Assembly: GCA_012841425.1 (NCBI GenBank)
Contig: DUUR01000077.1
Location: 1-5,868, forward strand
DNA: 5,868 bases
Direction of reading: 5' to 3'
Source of the DNA: Bacteroidales bacterium
GTDB lineage: Bacteria > Bacteroidota > Bacteroidia > Bacteroidales > Dysgonomonadaceae
The position numbers were made by a program, and so were the translations under genes. The notes under the pieces are model-generated. The model searched no databases. It was not told where the DNA came from and worked only from the letters and a program-made list of their open reading frames with translations. Of the stretch, positions 1 to 5,868 are shown piece by piece (the stretch's first letter is position 1; each line of letters opens with the position of its first letter).

Positions 1-289
1 ATGGGCTTTTCCAGAACACCTCGATCCATAGATCTGCAATATTACTTTTTATTTTATTTATCCTACCACTCATTTTATCAATAATTATCAATTCCCCGTC
101 TTCTATGTGTTTTGTGTTCTATGTTCTCTGTTCTATGTTCTATGTTCTATGTCTTCTCTGTTCAATGTGTTGTGTGCTCTCTGTTCTCTGTCTTCTATGT
201 TCAATGTGTTATGTGCTCTCTGTTCTCTGTTCAATGTATTCTCTGTTCCCTATAATTGTTAATTATTAATTGAAATAAAAACAGAGTAA
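1..289. other. Intergenic region without a supported gene, containing a short-unit repeat array
   Basis: No coding region can be supported in this stretch. Positions 1-95 are AT-rich and unremarkable; short open frames run off the left edge on both strands, but none is long enough to identify. Positions 96-249 are a degenerate array of 7- and 9-nt units, described separately. Positions 250-289 are very AT-rich and lie just downstream of the stop codon of the minus-strand gene that follows. They contain no convincing hairpin with a T tract, so I do not call a terminator for that gene. Confidence 0.7.
96..249. repeat. Degenerate tandem array of 7-nt and 9-nt units with a 39-bp higher-order repeat
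   Basis: The whole interval divides without remainder into 20 units, thirteen of 7 nt (typically ATGTTCT, CTGTTCT or CTGTTCA) and seven of 9 nt (such as ATGTCTTCT or ATGTGCTCT). Read on the minus strand the heptamer is roughly AGAACAT/AGAACAG. Positions 114-148 are five consecutive heptamers. From 149 the units follow the order 9-7-7-9-7, a 39-bp block at 149-187 that is repeated at 188-226 with three differences. A partial block follows to 249. The array lies directly downstream of the stop codon of the minus-strand DUF5686-type gene. Similar AGAACAT-like intergenic repeats occur in other Bacteroidota genomes to my recollection, but their role is not known to me. Replication slippage could explain the tandem growth. 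Confidence 0.85.
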
Positions 290-1906
290 CTACAGAATAA
301 CATCAATTCTAACTTTACCTAACAATGCATCGGGATGATTGCGATATGTAAAACGATGTACATATTCTACTCTCAGAAGTCCTAAGATATTTGTAATACC
401 TATGGTTCCCTCAACGTATGGTTTAGAGCCATATTGATGAGAAACATATGGAAAGTTGTAAAGATCTACGGGCTCTGAATTAATATCGTCTAAATTGGCA
501 AATCCACGTTGATTACCCGAAGACAATCTTCCATACGACGCTCTTAATGAGAGCAGTTCTCTAAATTTCAACTTATTGATGATCGGTATTTTAGCTAATA
601 ACAAGTCGTCACCCACAAAAGTAGCACGTAGTGTAACCTGCTCATCGGCAACAAACTCTAGCGCACGATTAAGAAAGAAAGCATTGTTTTCGATATGGTG
701 TCTATGACGTTGATTTGGGTAAACTAATAAAGGAAAAGGAACAACATTCCATACCTTCATAGCTTCTCCAACCATATCTATGCGACCTGTATAACCTAAT
801 TGAAAACGTTTTTGTGCCGAGATCTCGGTGCGGTGATAGGGTATTTCTGAATCTAGAATTTCGGCTAATCCAATTGTGTGAGATAAGAAGAATACGGGAC
901 TAGTCATTTCGATAGGAATTCTTTTGCGTTTCTTTTGTATATATGCTTCTCTGGCAGAATAACGCAATTGCAACCCTATTTCTGTTGTATGTAAAGAATT
1001 ATCTACAAAAGCCATGTCCCCTAAAGTGCGTTGGAATATTAAATCACCCTGTGGAACCATACGTGACTTCCTTATCCAAGTAGTATGAGCTAATCCATTC
1101 TGATGCTCCCTATCCCAGTTTACCTCTGCGAAGTTTCTATAGGTAGCCTCATTTTCTGATCTTCGATATGTAATTAAAAGCAGATTATTTGGTGATCTAG
1201 GATGCATTTCTCCAGGTGAATAGATATCATTCTCATAAATTAAGCTGACATTATTTTTAGGAAACTCTTGATCGTGATAGGCTTTTTTATCAAATGAATA
1301 AGTTAATTCACCTCGATATTTGAATTTCTGATCGCCAAAGCCATAAGCTCCGTATCCTTTTATGAATAAATTGGGATTTAACCTAGAGTTAGATGCAAAA
1401 CCTGCTCTTAGTCTTAATCCTTCAATTGGATTGAATGTTGGGAATGTTTGAATCCTGCCGAAATCGAACTTATTAGTTTCTGAATTACCAAGCGGTATCC
1501 AATCATCTTTAACAAAATTAGTAGCTTTAACTATAAACGAATTAAAACCACCTGTACTACCAGAAATGCTATCTTGAATATTTTTTGACCTTTGCTCAAA
1601 ATCATCGGGTATTAGAGCTATTAAATACTCGTCATCAAGCTGATTGTCAACATCTAGATATTGCAATTTATATTCTGTACGTGCAATTACCAGTTGAACA
1701 TTATTTAATGAATCAGGTGCTGTAAATGAAAATTCGCCAATATTATTGGCTACAGTACCGTATCTAGTGTTTTGTATATAAACTGCAGTGTATGCAACGG
1801 GTGTATGATACTTTGCGTCGAGTACCCTACCCTTATATAATTTCTCTTGCCCATATATGAATGAGCAAGAGATAAATATAAAAGTAAACGATAATAATTT
1901 TCTCAT
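290..1906 (-). CDS. DUF5686 / carboxypeptidase-regulatory-like outer-membrane protein, short form
   Basis: Predicted secreted, 538-residue outer-membrane protein. Residues 1-19 form a signal peptide with a hydrophobic core and likely cleavage before Gln20 (IYG/QEK). Cys14 lies in the hydrophobic stretch, but the residues before it (FIS) are a poor lipobox, so I favour ordinary signal peptidase. Residues 22 to about 95 resemble the CarboxypepD_reg-like beta-sandwich (GRVLDAKYHTPVAYTAVYI, then GTVANNIGEFSF). From about residue 158 the sequence matches the C-terminal part of DUF5686 proteins: NPIEGLRLRAGF, KGYGAYGFGDQKFKYRGELTY, and a C-terminal PYVEGTIGITNILGLLRVEYVHR block ahead of RNHPD. Alternating polar/hydrophobic strands suggest a beta-barrel. 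Family members I know are nearer 800 residues; the segment between the two domains is much shorter here. No enzymatic function is established for the family. The start is the first Met and directly precedes the signal peptide. It lies 62 bp downstream of ettA on the same strand and may be co-transcribed. Confidence 0.8.
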   Translation of the reverse strand: MRKLLSFTFIFISCSFIYGQEKLYKGRVLDAKYHTPVAYTAVYIQNTRYGTVANNIGEFSFTAPDSLNNVQLVIARTEYKLQYLDVDNQLDDEYLIALIPDDFEQRSKNIQDSISGSTGGFNSFIVKATNFVKDDWIPLGNSETNKFDFGRIQTFPTFNPIEGLRLRAGFASNSRLNPNLFIKGYGAYGFGDQKFKYRGELTYSFDKKAYHDQEFPKNNVSLIYENDIYSPGEMHPRSPNNLLLITYRRSENEATYRNFAEVNWDREHQNGLAHTTWIRKSRMVPQGDLIFQRTLGDMAFVDNSLHTTEIGLQLRYSAREAYIQKKRKRIPIEMTSPVFFLSHTIGLAEILDSEIPYHRTEISAQKRFQLGYTGRIDMVGEAMKVWNVVPFPLLVYPNQRHRHHIENNAFFLNRALEFVADEQVTLRATFVGDDLLLAKIPIINKLKFRELLSLRASYGRLSSGNQRGFANLDDINSEPVDLYNFPYVSHQYGSKPYVEGTIGITNILGLLRVEYVHRFTYRNHPDALLGKVRIDVIL

Positions 1907-1968
1907 ATATTGATGTTAATCAGTAAAATGCACACCTAAGCTAAGATGCTTGTAAGAATTTATATGAA

Positions 1969-3648
1969 CTAAAGCTTACGGTAACGAACTCGCTTGGGTT
2001 CAACATTGCCCATTCGCATCTTTTTATTTTCTTCATACTCGCTGTACGAACCTTCAAAATAGAAGACTTCTGAATTGCCTTCAAATGCTAAAATATGCGT
2101 ACAGATACGATCTAAGAACCATCTATCGTGCGATATTACAACAGCACATCCGGCAAAACCATCCAAGCCCTCTTCTAGTGCTCGCAAAGTGTTGATGTCT
2201 ATATCATTTGTAGGCTCATCAAGCAACAATACGTTAGCACCCGCTTTTAATGTAAGAGCAAGATGAAGACGATTACGTTCACCACCAGAAAGCACTCCAC
2301 ACAACTTCTCTTGATCGGCACCCGAGAAGTTAAAACGAGCTAGATATGCACGTGAGTTAATTTCTCTTCCACCCACCTTAACAAACTCTGAACCACCAGA
2401 TACTACCTGATACACAGTTTTGTTTGGGTCTATTGATGCGTGCTGCTGATCGACATATGCCGTAACAACAGTTTCTCCCACTTCAAACTTACCTGAGTCG
2501 GGTTTTTCCAATTCCTCTATCATTCTAAATAGAGTAGTCTTTCCAGCACCATTTGGTCCAATTACACCCACTATTCCGTTGGGAGGAAGCATAAAGTTTA
2601 GATTATCAAACAATAACTTATCGCCAAATGCTTTAGACACCTCATGAGCTTCAATTACTTTATTACCTAATCGAGGTCCGTTAGGGATAAATATTTCGAG
2701 CTTTTCTTCTTTTTCTTTTTGATCCTGATTAAGAAGCTGCTCATATGTATTCAGACGAGCTTTACCTTTGGCTTGACGAGCTTTAGGAGCCATATTAATC
2801 CACTCAAGCTCACGCTCAAGAGTTTTACGTCTCTTACTTGCCTGTTTCTCCTCCTGCTCCATCCTCTTTGTTTTTTGCTCTAACCATGAGGTGTAGTTTC
2901 CTTTCCATGGAATACCTTCACCACGGTCTAGTTCAAGAATCCAACCAGCCACATGGTCAAGAAAATAACGGTCGTGAGTAATACAAATTACAGTTCCTTT
3001 ATACTGTTGTAAATGCTGCTCTAACCAATCGATGGACTCAGCGTCAAGGTGGTTGGTAGGCTCATCCAGCAGTAAAACATCGGGTTCTTGCAAAAGAAGA
3101 CGACAAAGCGCCACTCTGCGTCGTTCACCTCCTGAAAGCTCCTGAATTGATTGATCTTCTGGCGGACAACGTAATGCATCCATAGCGCGCTCTAACCTAT
3201 TATCTATACTCCATGCATCCGAGGCATCGAGCTTATCTTGTAAATCGGCTTGACGAGCAAAAAGAGAGTTCATTTTATCTTCATTCTCATAATACTCAGG
3301 TAAGCCAAACTTTAGATTAATTTCTTCATATTCGGCAAGCATATCCATTATAGGCTGAACTCCTTCTCTTACAATATCAATAACAGTTTTAGTTTCGTCA
3401 AGTTTAGGATCCTGCTCGAGATAACCAACTGTGAAGCTTTTATCTGAAACAACATCTCCTTGATATTCCTTTTCAACACCTGCAATTATCTTTAACAGAG
3501 TAGACTTACCAGATCCGTTGAGACCTATAATACCAATCTTGGCACCATAAAAAAATGAGAGGTAAATATCTTTTAAAACTTGTTTGTGTGGAGGGAAGGT
3601 TTTACTAACACCCACCATAGAGAAAATAATCTTTTTATCGTCGGACAT
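1969..3648 (-). CDS. ettA: Energy-dependent translational throttle protein EttA (ABC-F ATPase)
   Basis: Cytoplasmic ABC-F protein of 559 residues, close to the 555 of E. coli EttA (YjjK). It has two ABC ATPase domains and no membrane segments. Domain 1: Walker A GLNGSGKST (42-50), signature LSGGERRRV (171-179), Walker B VLLLDEPTNHLD (191-202, catalytic Glu196), switch His225. Domain 2: Walker A GPNGAGKTT (364-372), signature LSGGERNRL (453-461), Walker B VLLLDEPTNDID (473-484, catalytic Glu478), switch His507. The insert at about residues 95-140 corresponds to the EttA arm, and the charged linker at about 243-325, with EWINMAPKARQAKGKARL, corresponds to the tRNA-interaction motif. In E. coli EttA binds the ribosomal E site and gates the first elongation step according to the ATP/ADP ratio. 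All catalytic residues are present. The MSDDKK start fits the family's N-terminus, and the long intact linker argues against Uup or an antibiotic-resistance ABC-F. A promoter-like -7 box lies about 45 bp upstream. Confidence 0.96.
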   Translation of the reverse strand: MSDDKKIIFSMVGVSKTFPPHKQVLKDIYLSFFYGAKIGIIGLNGSGKSTLLKIIAGVEKEYQGDVVSDKSFTVGYLEQDPKLDETKTVIDIVREGVQPIMDMLAEYEEINLKFGLPEYYENEDKMNSLFARQADLQDKLDASDAWSIDNRLERAMDALRCPPEDQSIQELSGGERRRVALCRLLLQEPDVLLLDEPTNHLDAESIDWLEQHLQQYKGTVICITHDRYFLDHVAGWILELDRGEGIPWKGNYTSWLEQKTKRMEQEEKQASKRRKTLERELEWINMAPKARQAKGKARLNTYEQLLNQDQKEKEEKLEIFIPNGPRLGNKVIEAHEVSKAFGDKLLFDNLNFMLPPNGIVGVIGPNGAGKTTLFRMIEELEKPDSGKFEVGETVVTAYVDQQHASIDPNKTVYQVVSGGSEFVKVGGREINSRAYLARFNFSGADQEKLCGVLSGGERNRLHLALTLKAGANVLLLDEPTNDIDINTLRALEEGLDGFAGCAVVISHDRWFLDRICTHILAFEGNSEVFYFEGSYSEYEENKKMRMGNVEPKRVRYRKL

Positions 3649-3693
3649 TTCTATAAATTATAAAATACAATTTCTTTTTTTATTATCGGAGCA

Positions 3694-3701
3694 CAAAGAT
3701 A
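3694..3701 (-). promoter_or_regulatory. Predicted ettA promoter, Bacteroidota -7 box
   Basis: On the minus strand this reads TATCTTTG, an exact match to the Bacteroidota -7 consensus TAnnTTTG. It lies about 45 bp upstream of the ettA start codon, which places transcription start near 3687 and gives a leader of about 40 nt. The -33 element expected about 20 bp further upstream (around 3722-3725 on the plus strand) is not recognisable, so the call rests on the -7 box and its position. Confidence 0.55.
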
Positions 3702-3773
3702 GCAAAATGATTTTAAATTTGAATGCTAAACTCACCACCCTCAGAATGAAACATGAATGATTGAAATACTAAT

Positions 3774-3805
3774 ATTGCAAAGAAGTACAATCCCTTATAT
3801 ATTTG
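3774..3805 (+). promoter_or_regulatory. Promoter-like site of unclear target upstream of the palindrome
   Basis: TATATTTG at 3798-3805 matches TAnnTTTG exactly. ATTG at 3774-3777 lies 20 bp upstream, the right spacing for a Bacteroidota -33 element (consensus TTTG). Transcription would start near 3812 and run rightward through a 61-codon open frame beginning at 3832, then through the 49-bp palindrome and toward gapA. There is no canonical terminator before gapA, so the site could also supply a long gapA leader. In AT-rich DNA such boxes arise by chance, so transcription is not certain. Confidence 0.4.
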
Positions 3806-3918
3806 AGATTACAAACATCAATTTATGAGTTATGAAAGCAGCAGCATCGTTCGTTACCATTGGAGATATGGCAGGAAATAATATCAATTTGCCCTCAGGC
3901 TCATTAACACTTCACTCT

Positions 3919-4002
3919 ATATTTGTCCTAACCTTCCTCGGAGCCTCCTCGAAAATTTCGAGGAGGCTCCGAGGAAGGTCCAAGCAAAGTACGAACAAAT
4001 TC
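3919..4002. repeat. Perfect 49-bp palindrome built from 11-bp-phased repeat units
   Basis: Two perfect 24-bp arms (3931-3954 and 3956-3979) flank a single central A at 3955. Reading outward from the centre, both arms carry the same 11-nt units. On the right these are CGAGGAGGCTC (3959-3969), CGAGGAAGGTC (3970-3980), CAAGCAAAGTA (3981-3991) and CGAACAAATTC (3992-4002). On the left, read on the minus strand, they are CGAGGAGGCTC (3941-3951), CGAGGAAGGTT (3930-3940) and AGGACAAATAT (3919-3929). The last left unit most resembles the fourth right unit, as if the left side lacks one 11-bp unit. The arms are clearly more GC-rich than the surroundings. No T tract follows the right arm, so this is not a canonical terminator, though RNA from either strand would form a very stable hairpin. 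Confidence 0.9.
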
Positions 4003-4129
4003 ATATCGTATCTCTAGTTATTTACGGACTACGTTAAATCAAAATAAACAGTTAATATGAAAAAGAAGTAGGTAGTACAAAATAATGATGCGCTTATGTT
4101 TATAATTTACAGTTTTTTGCATAAAAAGA

Positions 4130-4161
4130 TTTTATATAAAAGAAAAGATTATGTATTTTTG
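4130..4161 (+). promoter_or_regulatory. Predicted gapA promoter
   Basis: TATTTTTG at 4154-4161 fits the Bacteroidota -7 consensus TAnnTTTG. A weak -33 candidate, TTTT at 4130-4133 in place of TTTG, lies 20 bp upstream. Transcription would start near 4168, leaving an AT-rich leader of about 60 nt before the gapA start codon. A perfect TTTG at 4116-4119 is too far away (34 bp) to serve as the -33 partner. The leader lacks a Shine-Dalgarno sequence, as is usual in this phylum. Confidence 0.55.
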
Positions 4162-4226
4162 TGTTTCTATTAATAAGATAGTTTTAGGCAAAAAAGATAA
4201 TATTTTTAACAAATAAAATTCAATAA

Positions 4227-5234
<1,008 letters not shown>

Positions 5235-5282
5235 TTTAGCTAAACTAAATAACCGTTACAGGTTTAATATACAATATTTATT

Positions 5283-5321
5283 ATCCGATAGGAGGTTCAA
5301 TCTTCCTATCGGATTTTTTTT
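5283..5321 (+). terminator. Intrinsic terminator of gapA
   Basis: Perfect 11-bp arms ATCCGATAGGA (5283-5293) and TCCTATCGGAT (5304-5314) extend inward by a G-U and a G-C pair, leaving the six-base loop TTCAAT. The right arm runs straight into eight consecutive T residues (5314-5321). This is a textbook Rho-independent terminator 48 bp after the gapA stop codon. The other strand has no comparable T tract, so it works in the plus direction. Confidence 0.93.
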
Positions 5322-5389
5322 GAGCCCAATTTGAGTAACCATACTAAATTACGCTTACCATAAACTGTGTAGGGCTGTTTTTTGTATAC

Positions 5390-5455
5390 TCTAACTTCTC
5401 ACCAACTGCCTTGCAACTCCTAACCAACTCCTAACCTTCTCGAGAATATACGGAG
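5390..5455. repeat. Second cluster of 11-bp-phased repeats
   Basis: Consecutive 11-nt units are TCTAACTTCTC (5390), ACCAACTGCCT (5401), TGCAACTCCTA (5412), ACCAACTCCTA (5423) and ACCTTCTCGAG (5434); the purine-richer AATATACGGAG (5445) may be a further unit. The string TCCTAACCTTCTCG (5429-5442) nearly duplicates TCCTAACCTTCCTCG (3926-3940) in the left arm of the palindrome upstream of gapA, in the same orientation with one base inserted or lost. The two clusters therefore belong to one family. Units are more degenerate here and there is no perfect palindrome. Confidence 0.7.
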
Positions 5456-5580
5456 TTTATTAGGTGTTGATCCGAGCCAGATAAGGCGTAATTTGGGACA
5501 ATGATAGTTGCAACCTCTCCTATTCAGAGCCCTTAAAACTAAAACGTTAAAAACAATCGTATATTATTTTTAATAAAATA

Positions 5581-5613
5581 TTGTTTAACATTCGAAAGAA
5601 TGCCATATCTTTG
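5581..5613 (+). promoter_or_regulatory. Promoter of the cobalamin-riboswitch transcript
   Basis: TATCTTTG at 5606-5613 is an exact match to TAnnTTTG. TTG at 5581-5583, preceded by A, is the likely -33 element, 22 bp upstream. Transcription would begin near 5620, just before the first conserved part of the riboswitch, and this agreement strengthens both calls. The spacer contains a small dyad, CATTC-GAAA-GAATG (5589-5602), which could be an operator or a chance hairpin. Confidence 0.7.
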
Positions 5614-5620
5614 CACAGAA

Positions 5621-5812
5621 TTTTTGGTTTTAATCACTTCAAAGGCTTCGAAGTGATTGATGAAAAGGGAATCAGGTGTAAATCCTGAACAGACCCGCTG
5701 CTGTAAGCTCCGCTTACGTGTTGAACAAAAACCTCTTTGCCACTGTCTTTAACCAGATGGGAAGGCGTTCAAACACGGGAGTAAGTCAGAAGACCTGCCA
5801 GAATCGATATAT
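5621..5812 (+). ncRNA. Cobalamin (B12) riboswitch aptamer
   Basis: The conserved parts of the cobalamin riboswitch appear in order. A 5' hairpin has 9-bp arms AATCACTTC (5632-5640) and GAAGTGATT (5650-5658). GGGAA (5667-5671) is followed by the small stem TCAGG/CCTGA around GTGTAAAT (5672-5688). Next come ACCCGC with CTGTAAG (5693-5707), a GTAAGC/GCTTAC hairpin (5703-5717), and the L5-type GCCACTG (5739-5745). GGGAAGGCG (5759-5767) follows, then the B12 box AAGTCAGAAGACCTGCC (5783-5799). GTGTTGAAC (5718-5726) pairs with GTTCAAACAC (5767-5776) through one bulged A, closing the internal domain. In this class, ligand binding lets the aptamer dock with a downstream expression-platform loop and lowers expression of B12 uptake or synthesis genes. 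The exact ends, particularly helix P1, are approximate. The regulated gene, perhaps a BtuB-like TonB-dependent receptor, is not in the window. Confidence 0.95.
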
Positions 5813-5868
5813 GTTTTTATAGCTTTCGGGAAATAAAGCTTCGAAACAAGTAAGGGTTCTTCTTTACC
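5813..5868 (+). promoter_or_regulatory. Probable start of the riboswitch expression platform
   Basis: Downstream of the B12 box lie two candidate hairpins: AGCTTT (5821-5826) with AAAGCT (5835-5840), and GTAAGG (5850-5855) with CTTTAC (5862-5867), the latter including one G-U pair. Neither is followed by a T tract within the window, so I cannot tell whether control is by termination or by hiding the translation start. No start codon followed by a sustained open frame is present before the edge. Confidence 0.4.

Larger units (their letters stand above)
5235..5868. other. 634-bp non-coding region downstream of gapA
   Basis: No protein gene is supported between the gapA stop codon and the right edge. 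In order, the region holds the gapA terminator (5283-5321), an 11-bp-phased repeat cluster (5390-5455) bracketed by a 9-bp inverted repeat (AAATTACGC at 5346-5354 and GCGTAATTT at 5486-5494), a Bacteroidota promoter (about 5581-5613), and a cobalamin riboswitch with its expression platform running to the end of the window. The controlled gene begins beyond the edge. Confidence 0.75.

Noticed and set aside
1..44. Possible 5' end of a minus-strand gene running off the left edge (the frame reads LQIYGSRCSGKAH, or MDRGVLEKP from an ATG at 29-27)
   Set aside because: The glycine/serine-rich stretch faintly recalls a P-loop, but the segment is too short, the first reading would need a TTG start, and no promoter box was found.
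96..249. CRISPR array
   Set aside because: Units are 7-9 nt with no unique spacers, and no cas gene is nearby.
1936..1953. Terminator hairpin after ettA
   Set aside because: Only a weak AAGC/GCTT pairing is present, with no T tract on the minus strand.
2075..2266. 63-codon plus-strand open frame
   Set aside because: It lies wholly inside ettA, antisense to the conserved second ATPase domain, and has no recognisable protein features.
3931..3979. Intrinsic terminator
   Set aside because: The hairpin is perfect but neither arm is followed by a T tract, and no convincing gene ends just before it on either strand.
3832..4017. 61-codon plus-strand open frame as a firm gene
   Set aside because: Its second half is translated repeat and palindrome, and no family resemblance is visible. 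It is kept only as a finding because a promoter-like site precedes it.
4057..4071. Leader peptide Met-Lys-Lys-Lys before gapA
   Set aside because: It has four codons, lies upstream of the likely gapA transcription start and shows no attenuator structure; probably chance in A-rich DNA.

Overview
The window comes from an AT-rich member of the Bacteroidota, most likely order Bacteroidales. Three things support this: an outer-membrane protein of the DUF5686 / carboxypeptidase-regulatory-like type, which is a Bacteroidota family; several good matches to the Bacteroidota sigma-factor -7 box TAnnTTTG; and A/T-rich start regions with no Shine-Dalgarno sequence. I cannot assign a genus from sequence alone.

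Layout: positions 1-289 hold no supported gene but contain a striking array (96-249) tiled completely by 7-nt and 9-nt units. On the minus strand, 290-1906 encodes a predicted outer-membrane protein (N-terminal CarboxypepD_reg-like domain plus a DUF5686-type beta-barrel part). Upstream of it on the same strand, 62 bp away, lies ettA (1969-3648), the ABC-F translation factor that senses ATP/ADP on the ribosome. A 581-bp intergenic region (3649-4229) separates ettA from the divergent gapA. It holds the ettA promoter, a further plus-strand promoter-like site, a perfect 49-bp palindrome with 11-bp periodicity, and the gapA promoter. gapA (4230-5234) encodes a classical NAD-type glyceraldehyde-3-phosphate dehydrogenase and ends in a strong intrinsic terminator. 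The last 634 bp hold no protein gene. They contain a second cluster of the 11-bp repeat family, then a Bacteroidota promoter driving a well-conserved cobalamin riboswitch whose controlled gene lies beyond the right edge.

The three proteins are housekeeping or envelope functions and do not form an obvious joint pathway. ettA and the DUF5686 gene may share a transcript, as no terminator or good promoter lies between them. gapA is a self-contained unit. The cobalamin riboswitch starts a separate unit, probably a B12 uptake or synthesis operon. The most unusual content is non-coding: the 7/9-nt array with a 39-bp higher-order repeat, and two 11-bp-phased repeat clusters of one family on either side of gapA, one folded into a perfect palindrome. 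I see no new multi-gene system here.
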